NCBI RefSeq assembly: GCF_000296385.1
Contig: NZ_JH815185.1
Location: 2,707,852-2,771,851, forward strand
From: Lachnoanaerobaculum sp. OBRC5-5
GTDB taxonomy: Bacteria > Bacillota > Clostridia > Lachnospirales > Lachnospiraceae
Direction of reading: 5' to 3'
DNA length: 64,000 bases
In this document: positions 1 through 8,667 of the stretch, piece by piece
Numbering within the stretch: the first letter of the stretch is position 1
How the letters are laid out: each line of letters starts with the position of its first letter
Program-made: the position numbers and the translations under genes
Notes under the pieces: generated by a model
The model's input: only the letters and a program-made list of their open reading frames with translations
Told to the model about the DNA's origin: nothing
The model's database searches: none

Positions 1-474
1 GAAAATAAAGACGGAATGACTTATTTCCATGATAATTATGTGGGATATCTTAAGAAAGCGGAACTTGAAAAGTATATATATGAGTTGGCAAAGCCAATAT
101 ATGGGGAGTGCAAGGTATTTATAGAGCCACATGGTTTTGGATTAGATGATAATTGGAACAAAGATACAGATATGAAGATGTATGCCGAAAAGGGTAATTA
201 CACTACGGAGATAATGACAATCGATGATGCATCAAATATTGAAAAGAAATTTAAAATATTGCTAGATAAATTTGAAGATGAAAAATTATTAAGCAATGCG
301 ATTTTAGTAACATATATTGCGGAAAATGATTTTAAGAATTTAAGAGAACAATATATTGACTATATACATAACTCGGAAAAGTTTTTTTATAGAATAGATG
401 CAGTATATGATAATGTTGAAAAAAGATTTACAGATATAGATATATTGAAAGGAAATGAAGATTATGCCAACTAA
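1..474 (+). CDS. Family-B membrane-anchored protein, 5' truncated by window edge (putative T7SS lipase immunity)
   Basis: The reading frame is open from base 1 and enters mid-protein, so the N-terminal membrane segment lies outside the window. The visible 157 residues align along their length with the proteins at 1761-2507 and 5296-6042, sharing YFHDNYVGYLKK and PIYGECKV. No named family is recognised. The stop overlaps the start of a lipase-gene remnant by 11 bases, the same arrangement as in the two intact modules downstream. A role as the extracytoplasmic immunity protein for the adjacent lipase toxin is inferred from position only. Confidence 0.7.
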   Translation, partial: ENKDGMTYFHDNYVGYLKKAELEKYIYELAKPIYGECKVFIEPHGFGLDDNWNKDTDMKMYAEKGNYTTEIMTIDDASNIEKKFKILLDKFEDEKLLSNAILVTYIAENDFKNLREQYIDYIHNSEKFFYRIDAVYDNVEKRFTDIDILKGNEDYAN

Positions 475-541
475 TAATAGACCGACAGAATATGAATTAC
501 AGGAAAAAGTATTATATGACATCCTACAATATAACCCCTAG
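464..541 (+). pseudogene. 5' remnant of a T7SS lipase gene
   Basis: An ATG inside the end of the preceding family-B gene opens a 25-codon frame that ends in a stop at 539-541. It contains ELQEKVLYDILQY, matching the N termini of the lipases at 2497 (ELQEKILYDIIQY) and 6032 (DLQEKALYDIIQY). The rest of the lipase is gone, and an unrelated family-A gene begins 24 bases later. This is therefore the stub of a third lipase module, probably left by a deletion. Confidence 0.75.
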
Positions 542-565
542 AAGTGCGGTAGAGAGGAAAAGATA

Positions 566-1030
566 ATGAGAAAAAAATACAAGTTATATATAATTATGGC
601 TATGTGTATGGTTATATGCGGCTTTTTATTAAACAAAATAGCATTTTTTAAGGATAAGGAGTTTGAGAGAGCGGTTAGGGATACAAAGTATACATATAGA
701 ATGTCATTTATAGACAAGAGAGATAAGCCGATAATTGGGATTATTTGGAAAAAGGATTTAGAGAAATTAGAGGACGTGTCAATAGATTTTAGGGAATATA
801 AAGTAAAAGATGTAAGCGACCTGAAAAAGTTTAAAAATTTAAAGCAACTGATGTTATGTTATTCACATGAATATGAGGGTGATACAAGTATATATGAGGA
901 TGAGCATGTACTTGATAATATATATAAAATAAAAAACTTTAAGAAGTTAGAATGGATATGTATAGAGAATTTGAAAGTAAATGAAGACATTAAAGCAATG
1001 TTTCCAAATGCCAAGGTCTTTATTGATTAG
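566..1030 (+). CDS. Family-A small membrane-anchored LRR-like protein (copy 1)
   Basis: This 154-residue protein has one N-terminal hydrophobic segment (about residues 7-27), then a soluble domain starting FFKDKEFERAVRD. It resembles the N-cap and one or two degenerate leucine-rich repeats: the pattern xVKDVSDLKKFKNLKQLxL looks like the internalin-type ISDLxxLxxLxxLxL. Paralogues lie at 1205, 25950 and 29437, and this is the most divergent. A GAGAGGA site precedes the ATG. The function is unknown. Repeated occurrence beside toxin genes and toxin remnants suggests orphan immunity, but this is inference. Confidence 0.7.
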   Translation: MRKKYKLYIIMAMCMVICGFLLNKIAFFKDKEFERAVRDTKYTYRMSFIDKRDKPIIGIIWKKDLEKLEDVSIDFREYKVKDVSDLKKFKNLKQLMLCYSHEYEGDTSIYEDEHVLDNIYKIKNFKKLEWICIENLKVNEDIKAMFPNAKVFID

Positions 1031-1094
1031 AGGGTGTATGGTATTGCAGGCGAAAAATCAAAGATATTAATGGCGCAACAAGGGGGCCGGAAGA

Positions 1095-1178
1095 ATGATA
1101 AAAAAGAGAAGAGAAAAAGCTATAGGCGGAATTATCCGGAAGATTTTTAGTACCATGACAGTAAAGGAATATGAGTGA
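1095..1178 (+). pseudogene. Remnant of a family-A gene
   Basis: A 27-codon frame reads KKRREKAIGGIIRKIF, close to the family-A segment KRREKPIKGIIRKSS found in the copy at 29437. No start region or downstream LRR-like part is recognisable. It appears to be an internal fragment of another family-A gene lost by deletion between copies 1 and 2. Confidence 0.45.
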
Positions 1179-1204
1179 ATGTTAGATAGAGAGGAGATTC
1201 AGAT

Positions 1205-1663
1205 TTGAATTATACAGAATCATTTTGTTTAGGAATAATTGTTCTAATATGTATGATTGTATTAAACAAAATAGCTTTTTTTAAAGATGAAGAATTTTTG
1301 AGAGCTGTGAGAGACACTATGGGGCAAGAGCGTATGTCTTTGGCAAAAAGACGAGAAAAGCCTATAAAGGGTATTATATGGAAAAAGTCTTTGAGGAAAT
1401 TAAATTTTATTTCTATAAATTTTAAGGACTATCATGTGAAAGATATCACTGATTTAGCATATTTTAAGAATGTTGAAACTATTATACTTACATATATGGG
1501 TGATAATGAGGAAGACATAGGCATATATGAGGAAGAGAATATACTTGATAATTTATATTTGGTGAAAAAATTTAAAAAATTGAGAAGAGTTCAGCTATAT
1601 CATTTGAAGATAAATAGTGATGTGAAGGCAGCCTGCCCAAATGCAAGAGTATTTATAGATTGA
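1205..1663 (+). CDS. Family-A small membrane-anchored LRR-like protein (copy 2)
   Basis: This 152-residue protein uses a TTG start behind GAGGAG at 1191-1196. That start gives the MNYT N terminus shared with the copies at 25950 and 29437. A hydrophobic segment (residues 6-22) is followed by FFKDEEFLRAVRDTM and the LRR-like stretch YHVKDITDLAYFKNVETIILTY. It lies upstream of the first intact B-lipase module. It is closely related to the copy at 29437, over 28 kb away, so the gene has moved or been duplicated across the island. Function unknown; possible immunity protein. Confidence 0.7.
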   Translation: MNYTESFCLGIIVLICMIVLNKIAFFKDEEFLRAVRDTMGQERMSLAKRREKPIKGIIWKKSLRKLNFISINFKDYHVKDITDLAYFKNVETIILTYMGDNEEDIGIYEEENILDNLYLVKKFKKLRRVQLYHLKINSDVKAACPNARVFID

Positions 1664-1760
1664 TTCCATATATGTATAATAAAAAGTGTAAAAATAATAC
1701 TACTACAATTTAATATATAGACAAGATAAAAAATGTTTTGGTTGAAGGGATTATGCATTT

Positions 1761-2507
1761 ATGAAGAAAAAAGTAAAAAATAATATAAGAAGTATATTAT
1801 TAAAAATATTGATAATAATTGCATCAATATCAGCAATAATATTTATAAGGGATGTATTGGTTAAAAGAGGAGTGAGTATAGTGATGTTTACAAGAAAAGA
1901 TTATATGAATGCAGCAGAGTATTATATGCAGAAAAAATATGGAGAAAAGTTTGAAAGTGAGTATATATATGAAGGTAGCGTGTACGTTCACCCAAAGTCA
2001 AATCCCTACTGGCATGTAGTAGTAGATGTTGAAACTAAGGATGGAATGACTTATTTCCATGACAATTATGTAGGGTATCTTAAGAAGGAAGAACTTGAGA
2101 AATATATATATGAGCTTGTAAAACCTATATATGGGGAGTGTAAGGTGTATACACATCCATATGGTTTTCCGGATGATGATAGTTTTTTAAGAGATACAGA
2201 TATATTTATGTATGCTAAAAAATCAAACTTTATTATTCGTATATTTGTATGCAGTAATAGAGTGGATGAAGAGAAAAAGCTTGTTGATATATGTAATATT
2301 CTGTCAAATAAAAAAATATGTGGAGGTAGATTGGTTGTAACATACTTGAAAGAAGAGGATTTACAATATTTGGAAGAAATATATTTAGATAGATTATTCA
2401 ATTCTGAAAAGTTTTACAAAAGTTTGACCGTAGTATACGATAGAAAAAAACATTCATATGATGGAGAAATATACGTAACGGAAGGAGATGAAGAGTATGG
2501 GAAATAA
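1761..2507 (+). CDS. Family-B membrane-anchored protein of lipase module 1 (putative immunity)
   Basis: A 248-residue protein with a basic N terminus, one membrane segment (about residues 11-29) and a soluble domain predicted to lie outside the cytoplasm. It is not recognised as a named family and is paralogous to the protein at 5296 throughout. Its last 11 bases contain the start of the lipase gene (ATG at 2497), implying translational coupling with this gene made first. TslA-type lipase toxins of Staphylococcus are neutralised by surface-exposed lipoproteins. A membrane-tethered outward-facing protein here could do the same job, but this is inferred from position and topology. Confidence 0.75.
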   Translation: MKKKVKNNIRSILLKILIIIASISAIIFIRDVLVKRGVSIVMFTRKDYMNAAEYYMQKKYGEKFESEYIYEGSVYVHPKSNPYWHVVVDVETKDGMTYFHDNYVGYLKKEELEKYIYELVKPIYGECKVYTHPYGFPDDDSFLRDTDIFMYAKKSNFIIRIFVCSNRVDEEKKLVDICNILSNKKICGGRLVVTYLKEEDLQYLEEIYLDRLFNSEKFYKSLTVVYDRKKHSYDGEIYVTEGDEEYGK

Positions 2508-4365
2508 TATAATATCAGAAAATGAATTACAAGAAAAAATATTATATGATATTATACAGTATCTGCCACTAAGTAAGATGGAAATAGATAAGAATTTAGA
2601 CATAAATTCGATAATTAAAATTATTGAACAAGAGGCAGATGGATTAGAAGAAGGCTACCAAAATGCCATAGCAGAAAATCTTCCTGCGGTAAAGGCAATC
2701 CTAAAAGATAGACCTGAACTTGGTAAAGCCAAAATCTCCAATATGAGTTGGAAAGATAATGATGGAGATGGGAAGCCTGACTATTCTGTATATAGTATGC
2801 AAGCCTGCACATTTGAGTTGGATGATCATATATATGTATCTTTCAGAGGGACACCAAAAGGAGCTTGGTTGGATAACGGACAAGCATATGGCAGAGATTC
2901 AGATATATGGGATACAATGTCAACTATAGTGTCAACTACAAGAGATATGTTAGAAATTACATGTCCGGTAGTCTATACGCCACCAATACCAAATAATCCA
3001 ATAAAAGAGAAGGTGAAAAAATTTACAAGTGATATTGAAAACAAAATTGAGAAAAGTGTAGTAAATTCATTGAAAAGTATTATCGGTAAAGAAGAAGATA
3101 TCTTTGATTATATGTCAAAGGACCAAGAACTTGCAGTTAAATACGGAAATGATATAAGAAAACCAAGGGATGGAAGTCAAAGCATTTTCGATAAGGAAAA
3201 GAAAGTATACGTAACCGGGCATTCAAAAGGAGGGAATGCAGCAATGGTATTTACTTTATTTAACAGTGATAAGGTAGACAGATGTATAAGTGCTTGTGGT
3301 CAGGGCTTTTCTCCGGAATTTATAACTATGGTTAAGGAAATGTTAGGTGAGGACGTTTTGAATGAAGTTGGAAGTAAGACATATGGTTATGGAGGGGATA
3401 ATGATTATGTAAACATTTGGGGTGTGCATTTCATGCCGCCGGAAAACAGATTATATTATATTCCATATATACCACATGAAAAGATATCTGACATTATATA
3501 TAATCATTATCCTATCGGTATGATTGATGAAGAGACAGGAAAGCCTGGAGAACTGACGGTAAGAGGACCAGTAGGAAATTTTCTTAATGCATTTAATGAA
3601 GAATGGATGGATATGGATATGGAGGATAGGAGAAGCGTTGGAGTTACAATTATGTGGTTTGCACAACGTTTTCATGCCAAAAGTGGCCCGGATAGTGGAA
3701 ATGATTCATTTCGTGAAGAGATAGATGCAATTGTTAATATGCCAAGGGGATTTTCACTTATTATACCGAGACTTATAAAGCTATTGGGTAGGAAAGAAGG
3801 CAAAGATCTTATAAGATATTTGGATAGTGAATTCAAACAAAAGAATGCTGTTGTTGAGGACCTAAATGCATTATATGACATGGATGAAGAGTTAGCAGAT
3901 AGGATATCTGGTATAAATGATATATTAAAAGATCCTATAAAAGATATAGAAAACCTTCTTAGAGAAAGTATTAGCAAAATGGTGGAAGGACAACAAATGC
4001 TTATTGATGCGTATTTTGAAATGGAAATGGCGATGTACAATCCATCGAAATTCGAAGTATACGGAACAGCTGACCTGGGTACAGTAGCAATAAACTATTC
4101 AAAGACAAGGGAATTAGTAAGTATGCTGGATGAAGCCAATGATTTGGTTGAGAGAAGGCTTGTGCCTGAAATGGAGGATATATCAGATAGGCTAAAAAGT
4201 ATTAGTTTTGTAAATGTAAATACAAGAGACTGGGATGATATACTCAGATCTATAAAGAAGGCGAATGATAAAAGGAAGAGGCTTAAAGAAAGAATTATAG
4301 GCTACTACAATACTTGTGAAAGTATGGAATCAAAGTTTGGATCAAGTATGAACGGAGTGAATTGA
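2497..4365 (+). CDS. T7SS lipase toxin with reverse-LXG layout (module 1)
   Basis: A 622-residue putative effector. The N-terminal part is an alpha/beta hydrolase of the DUF2974/Mbeg1-like type: YVSFRGTP (oxyanion region), GHSKGG nucleophile elbow with Ser243, candidate Asp303 in NDYVN and His337 in NHYP. The C-terminal ~100 residues (about 520-622) form a charged helical domain (YGTADLGTVAINYSK onward) shared with the paralogue at 6032. Lipase first and helical targeting domain last is the reverse of ordinary LXG toxins, as in S. aureus TslA. No signal peptide is present. ATG 2497 was chosen over 2488 because it gives the 11-base overlap seen in all three copies. Lipase activity and T7SS export are inferred. 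Confidence 0.8.
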   Translation: MGNNIISENELQEKILYDIIQYLPLSKMEIDKNLDINSIIKIIEQEADGLEEGYQNAIAENLPAVKAILKDRPELGKAKISNMSWKDNDGDGKPDYSVYSMQACTFELDDHIYVSFRGTPKGAWLDNGQAYGRDSDIWDTMSTIVSTTRDMLEITCPVVYTPPIPNNPIKEKVKKFTSDIENKIEKSVVNSLKSIIGKEEDIFDYMSKDQELAVKYGNDIRKPRDGSQSIFDKEKKVYVTGHSKGGNAAMVFTLFNSDKVDRCISACGQGFSPEFITMVKEMLGEDVLNEVGSKTYGYGGDNDYVNIWGVHFMPPENRLYYIPYIPHEKISDIIYNHYPIGMIDEETGKPGELTVRGPVGNFLNAFNEEWMDMDMEDRRSVGVTIMWFAQRFHAKSGPDSGNDSFREEIDAIVNMPRGFSLIIPRLIKLLGRKEGKDLIRYLDSEFKQKNAVVEDLNALYDMDEELADRISGINDILKDPIKDIENLLRESISKMVEGQQMLIDAYFEMEMAMYNPSKFEVYGTADLGTVAINYSKTRELVSMLDEANDLVERRLVPEMEDISDRLKSISFVNVNTRDWDDILRSIKKANDKRKRLKERIIGYYNTCESMESKFGSSMNGVN

Positions 4366-4366
4366 T

Positions 4367-4695
4367 ATGTCATGTAGATGTGAGGATATAAGATGTGCTG
4401 AGAGGGAAAGAGAAGTTTTAGAAGATATTTTGATAGAATCTGTGATAGTGAAATTTATTATAATGAACTTAAGAATAGTTGTATAGAGATTATAAGTACC
4501 ATGGTCTTATCAATATATTTGCAAAATAATGAATTTGAAATGATGAAAACAAGGGTGGAAAACAGGATAATAAAACAAGAGGATGAGATTAGAAATTATA
4601 AGAACTATATAAATGATAAAATATCATCGCTTGAGGCAAAGATATCAAGAATGAGAAGAGAAGATGAACGGTTTCATGCACATAATGATGATTAA
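4367..4695 (+). pseudogene. Frameshifted family-C (CRC-motif) partner gene of module 1
   Basis: The gene starts one base after the lipase stop with MSCRCEDIRCAERERE, matching the intact partner at 8016. The frame breaks in the T run at 4428-4431. Adding one T restores DIFDRICDSE and continuity into the frame that ends RMRREDERFHAHNDD at 4695. The whole family-C protein is therefore present apart from a one-base loss in a homopolymer. It could be a real inactivation, a phase-variable tract or a sequencing error. Confidence 0.75.
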
Positions 4696-4837
4696 GTGAA
4701 TAAATTTTGCACCATAAAGTTTTGCACAAAAAATATAACTATATATAAAATATTACAAAAAGTTGAAGTAATTATTTGTTATGTCTTTGCAAATATAAAA
4801 AAATAATAAAAAAAATGGAAGTATGCCGTATGTATTA

Positions 4838-4866
4838 TTGAAATTATACAAATCAAGTAGTATAAT
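4838..4866 (+). promoter_or_regulatory. Promoter of esxA copy 1
   Basis: TTGAAA at 4838-4843 and TATAAT at 4861-4866 are separated by 17 bases. The site lies 37 bases upstream of the WXG100 start, in an AT-rich intergenic region. EsxA copy 1 can therefore be transcribed independently of module 1. Confidence 0.75.
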
Positions 4867-4903
4867 ACAATTGTTCTTAAAAAAAAACAAGGAGGACACT
4901 TCT

Positions 4904-5194
4904 ATGGCAGGACAGATTAGGATTACGCCGGAACAGATGCATGCAAGAGCAGGTGAGTTTAGGAATGCGGAGTCAGAGTACTCAAGAGTAATAAGCACTA
5001 TGAGAAATCTGATAAACACATTGCAGGGTGAATGGGAAGGTGCAGCAAGTGAGAGCTTTGCAGCACAGTTTGAGTCATTACAGCCTTCATTCAATCAAAT
5101 GGATCAGTTAATACTGGACATAGCAAAGCAGTGTGATGACGTGGCAGATGCAACTCAGGCACTTGATGAAGAGATTGCAAGTAAATTTAAGTAG
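4904..5194 (+). CDS. esxA: EsxA-type WXG100 protein (copy 1)
   Basis: This 96-residue helical-hairpin protein has the WXG motif as WEG at residues 43-45 (LQGEWEGAASESF). In T7SSb such proteins are secreted as dimers and are needed for export. The ATG at 4904 follows AAGGAGG with good spacing; an in-frame upstream extension to 4823 has no ribosome site. The protein is identical residue for residue to the one at 11295, although the DNA differs at synonymous positions. It has its own promoter and terminator and sits as a single cassette between the two lipase modules. Confidence 0.95.
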   Translation: MAGQIRITPEQMHARAGEFRNAESEYSRVISTMRNLINTLQGEWEGAASESFAAQFESLQPSFNQMDQLILDIAKQCDDVADATQALDEEIASKFK

Positions 5195-5208
5195 AAGTTA
5201 GTTTTGTA

Positions 5209-5278
5209 GCCCATGTATTTATGTTATCTATAAGTTATTATTTAGTTTATTAAGATAAATGAATACATGGGCATTTTT
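5209..5278 (+). terminator. Long-loop terminator hairpin after esxA copy 1
   Basis: The arms GCCCATGTATT and AATACATGGGC enclose about 42 bases, followed by ATTTTT. The same hairpin, arms and loop included, recurs at 11600-11670 and in a weaker form at 11803-11868. Confidence 0.8.
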
Positions 5279-5295
5279 AAATTTAAGGGATTAGA

Positions 5296-6042
5296 ATGAA
5301 AAAAAGAAGACTAAGTCAGAATGAAGAAGCAATAAGAGGTATTCTTTTAATAATAGTTTTTATAGTGGGACTGGTATTTCTTAGAGATGTACTGGTAAAA
5401 AGAGGAGTAAGGATTTTGATGCTGACAAGAGAAGATTATATGAATGCAGTAGAATATTATATGCAGAAAAAATACGGAGAAAAGTTTGAAGGTGAGTATA
5501 TAGTTGACAATGGTATATATGTTCACCCAAAGGCAAAACCTGAGTGGCATGCAGTAGTAGAAGTTTATAGTAAAAATGGGCTAACTTACTTTAGTGATAA
5601 CTATGTAGGATACCTAAAGAAAGATGAGCTTGAGAAGTATATATATGAGCTTGTAAAACCTATATATGGAGAGTGTAAGGTGTATACACAACCATGGGGG
5701 TTTTCACTGGATGACAGCTTTAACAAAGATACAGATATAATGACATATGTAAGTAATAGTGACTATACTACTTGTATTTTCACAGATAAAAATGCTGAAA
5801 ATATAGAAGAAGATTTTAGAAAGGTATGTGAGATATTTGTAGATAAAAATTTGCAGACAAATAGTTTGATGGTAACATATATTACAGAAGAAGACTTGGA
5901 TAAATTTGAAGAAAGATTGATAGACTATACGTTTAATAGGCTCAAGCTTTATTATAGAATTTTAGGCATTTATGATAATGTAGATAAAACATGGTTGAAA
6001 GATATAGATATATTGGAAGGAGACAAGGACTATGGTAAGTGA
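5296..6042 (+). CDS. Family-B membrane-anchored protein of lipase module 2 (putative immunity)
   Basis: A 248-residue paralogue of the protein at 1761: basic N terminus (MKKRRLSQ), one membrane segment (about residues 15-31), then the shared VLVKRGV, LTREDYMNAVEYYMQKKYGEKFE and PIYGECKVYT stretches. The middle and C-terminal parts are the most divergent, as expected if each copy is matched to its own toxin. Its stop overlaps the ATG of the module 2 lipase by 11 bases. The gene follows the esxA copy 1 terminator, and no separate promoter is evident. Immunity function is inferred. Confidence 0.75.
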   Translation: MKKRRLSQNEEAIRGILLIIVFIVGLVFLRDVLVKRGVRILMLTREDYMNAVEYYMQKKYGEKFEGEYIVDNGIYVHPKAKPEWHAVVEVYSKNGLTYFSDNYVGYLKKDELEKYIYELVKPIYGECKVYTQPWGFSLDDSFNKDTDIMTYVSNSDYTTCIFTDKNAENIEEDFRKVCEIFVDKNLQTNSLMVTYITEEDLDKFEERLIDYTFNRLKLYYRILGIYDNVDKTWLKDIDILEGDKDYGK

Positions 6043-8014
6043 AAGACCTACAGATAAAGACTTACAAGAAAAAGCATTGTACGATATTATACAGTATTTA
6101 CCATTGGACAAGTTAGGTATAAAAGATAAATATAATATAATTGATATAGTTAATCAAACTGTAATGAAGGAAAAGGAATGGGATAAAATAAAAGATAGTC
6201 TAAAAAAAGATGAAAGGGAAAAAATAGAAGCTGCTCAAAAAGCCATAGCCGAAAATCTCCCGGCAATAGAGGCAATCCTAAAAGATAGACCTGAACTGGG
6301 TAAAGCGAGAATTTCAAATATGAGCTGGGAAGACAGAGATGGTGATAAGCAAAAAGATCATGATCCTGAAGGAATGCAAGCTTGTACATTTGAAAGAGAT
6401 GATCAGGTATATATATCTTTTAGAGGAACACCTGCCAGATCGTGGATTGATAATGCAAAAGCGTTTGTCGAGGACTTAGACCCATATGCAATTGCCGCTA
6501 ACTTAGGTATAGCTTGGACAAAGATAAAAGCAGATACAAAGATGTTACGTCATGCACCACTTGCTGTATCGGACTTTTTTTTAAATGAATCGAGAATATA
6601 TATAACAAAAAATATAAAAGAAAATTCAATTAGAGTAATGGAAGACATAGCAAGAGCTATAGGAAACAAGGTAGCACCGGATTTTGGTAAAACTGATTAT
6701 TCAACTACGGAAAAAATAAATGGGATATTTGATGGTGAGTTAAAAAAATATACATCACCGATGCAGGAAGAAGCATTGGATTATATGGAATCATTAAAAA
6801 AGAGTGGAGTTTTTGAAAAATATGACAAGGTGTATGTAACAGGTCACTCTAAAGGTGGCAACGAGGCCACACTTGTGACTATGGTATACTCAGATGTAAT
6901 AGACAGATGTATAAGTGGAGACGGTCAAGGTTTTTCACCTGAGTTTGTAAGATATATGAAAAAAACTCTTGGACCTGAGGAATTTGCTAAGATTCAGGAT
7001 AAAATGTATGGATTTCATGCTAATAATGATTATGTAAATGTTTTGGGGGTATCTGTAATAAAAGTAGAAAACAGAATATACTTTGTACCGGAGATAAAAC
7101 AGGAAAGTATCATAGATTTATTGTGGAACCACTTGCCTACAGCTATGATAGATGTAAAAACCGGAAAGATAGCGCAGGTATCGGAGCAGGGTGCATTCGG
7201 AAAGTTCATAGCAAAAATAAGTGAAAAACTTATGAAGATAAATCAAAAAGACAGGGAAGATGCAGCTGTTACAGGTATGTCATTTCTACAGTACGGGTAT
7301 GTGCGTGAACCGATAACATCGGTTAATCCGAGTTTTTTGATAAGTCGGGTTGAAACAGTTATAGATATGGCTGATGTTGTTGAAAGCTTTGGGAACGGTA
7401 TTACGATATTAGGTAATATAATCGGTGAGACGTTAACTGAAAAAGAGGGAGAAGATTTCGTAAGATATATAGTGGATGAATTTGGTGATAAAAATGTATG
7501 GATAAAAGACTTAGGAAAAGCATATGACAGTCTTGACTATGGAGATAAAACGCCTGAATTAATAAAAAAATTTGTTTTAGACAGAGTAGATGAGTTACGG
7601 GGGTGGATAAAAGATAGCTTTGATAGGTATTGGAAGGAGTATTATAAGTATAGTGAGTCGGATTTATATGAAAAAAGAGAAATAGAAGAATATAATAAAT
7701 GTAAGGCATACGGTACTTCCGACCTTGGAACAGTAGCAATAAACTATTCCAAAACAAAAGAACTTGTGAATATACTTGATGAAATGAACGATTTAGTGGA
7801 GGGTAGGATACTGCCGGAAATGGAAGATATCGCAGATAGTTTAAGGAGATTGAGTTTTTGGAGAGTAAGTGTTAGAGAATGGACGGATATAAAGGACTCT
7901 ATAGAAAAAAACAATAAAACCAGAAAAATATTCAAAGAAAGAGTCATAAACTACTACAATTCGTGCGAGATTATGGAGGCTAAGTTTGTAGCCGGTATGT
8001 ATGGAGGAAAGTGA
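6032..8014 (+). CDS. T7SS lipase toxin with reverse-LXG layout (module 2)
   Basis: A 660-residue paralogue of the 2497 lipase. It has VYISFRGTP, a GHSKGG elbow with Ser273, Asp333 in NDYVN and His367 in NHLP. The Ser-Asp and Asp-His distances (60 and 34 residues) equal those in the first copy, which supports the triad. The C-terminal helical domain (YGTSDLGTVAINYSKTKELV onward) is the best conserved part, as expected of a targeting domain bound by shared partners. The middle (about residues 140-240 and 400-520) is divergent. Unlike module 1, it is followed by three intact small helical partners. Toxin role inferred. Confidence 0.8.
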   Translation: MVSERPTDKDLQEKALYDIIQYLPLDKLGIKDKYNIIDIVNQTVMKEKEWDKIKDSLKKDEREKIEAAQKAIAENLPAIEAILKDRPELGKARISNMSWEDRDGDKQKDHDPEGMQACTFERDDQVYISFRGTPARSWIDNAKAFVEDLDPYAIAANLGIAWTKIKADTKMLRHAPLAVSDFFLNESRIYITKNIKENSIRVMEDIARAIGNKVAPDFGKTDYSTTEKINGIFDGELKKYTSPMQEEALDYMESLKKSGVFEKYDKVYVTGHSKGGNEATLVTMVYSDVIDRCISGDGQGFSPEFVRYMKKTLGPEEFAKIQDKMYGFHANNDYVNVLGVSVIKVENRIYFVPEIKQESIIDLLWNHLPTAMIDVKTGKIAQVSEQGAFGKFIAKISEKLMKINQKDREDAAVTGMSFLQYGYVREPITSVNPSFLISRVETVIDMADVVESFGNGITILGNIIGETLTEKEGEDFVRYIVDEFGDKNVWIKDLGKAYDSLDYGDKTPELIKKFVLDRVDELRGWIKDSFDRYWKEYYKYSESDLYEKREIEEYNKCKAYGTSDLGTVAINYSKTKELVNILDEMNDLVEGRILPEMEDIADSLRRLSFWRVSVREWTDIKDSIEKNNKTRKIFKERVINYYNSCEIMEAKFVAGMYGGK

Positions 8015-8015
8015 T

Positions 8016-8348
8016 ATGGCGTGTAGATGCAATGATATAGCCGCTGCGGAACGTGATAGGGCAGTAATGCGTGATATGCTGGACAGAATATGTGATACTG
8101 AGAATCGCTACAATGAAATTAGAAACAGGTATGGGGATATAATAAATACCATGGGTATTGCAATCTTCTTATTAGAAGATGAGTATAACAGCGCTAAACA
8201 GAGAATCGAGAATACTGTTACTGTGCAAGAGGATGATATCAGAAAATATAAGAGTCATATAAATAACAGTTTATCAAATCTTGAAAATAAGATATTGAGA
8301 ATGGAAAGAGAAGATGACTGGTTTCATGCACATGATGATGACGATTAA
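8016..8348 (+). CDS. Family-C CRC-motif helical partner of lipase module 2
   Basis: This 110-residue protein begins one base after the lipase stop; an in-frame upstream ATG at 8001 lies inside the lipase gene and is less likely. It starts MACRCNDIAAAERD, is helical and charged throughout, and ends in a His/Asp-rich tail (WFHAHDDDD). The N-terminal CRC and the acidic tail recur in the proteins at 4367 and 17906, each directly next to a large T7SS toxin gene. By position it resembles the small Lap/DUF3130-like partners that bind toxin targeting domains. No named family recognised. Confidence 0.75.
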   Translation: MACRCNDIAAAERDRAVMRDMLDRICDTENRYNEIRNRYGDIINTMGIAIFLLEDEYNSAKQRIENTVTVQEDDIRKYKSHINNSLSNLENKILRMEREDDWFHAHDDDD

Positions 8349-8359
8349 GGAGGATTAAG

Positions 8360-8665
8360 TTGGGTAAGACACAGATAGTATGGAAATACTCAAATATAGA
8401 ATTGTTACTTAATATTATAGAGAATGCCAACAGTGATATAGAAGAACTTATGTCTGAGATAAGAGAGCAGAATAGAGTATTAAGTGAGAGTATGTCAGGT
8501 TCGAGTAAAGAATCCTTTGAAAGCAGCTATCTAAAACTACATAGTCATATGATAAAGCTAAGGATTGAGTTAGAAGATCTTGTTGCAAAAGGAAGAGATG
8601 CCGTGAGACTTACAAAGGAACAGGATGAAAAAATAGCAGGTAAGATAGGTAAAAGGAAGGGTTAG
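8360..8665 (+). CDS. Small WXG100-like helical protein (toxin partner)
   Basis: A 101-residue all-helical protein with a central turn MSGSSKESFESSY, like the WxG hairpin of WXG100 proteins but without the Trp. The TTG start at 8360 follows AAGGAGGA with six-base spacing; there is no suitable ATG. It lies between the family-C gene and another WXG-like gene in one run of same-strand genes after the lipase. Likely a co-secreted partner of the module 2 lipase. No counterpart is present in module 1. Confidence 0.7.
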   Translation: MGKTQIVWKYSNIELLLNIIENANSDIEELMSEIREQNRVLSESMSGSSKESFESSYLKLHSHMIKLRIELEDLVAKGRDAVRLTKEQDEKIAGKIGKRKG

Positions 8666-8667
8666 TT

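Noticed and set aside
4753-5094. Minus-strand frame across esxA copy 1
   Set aside because: It is antisense to a certain WXG100 gene and its promoter and has no protein similarity.
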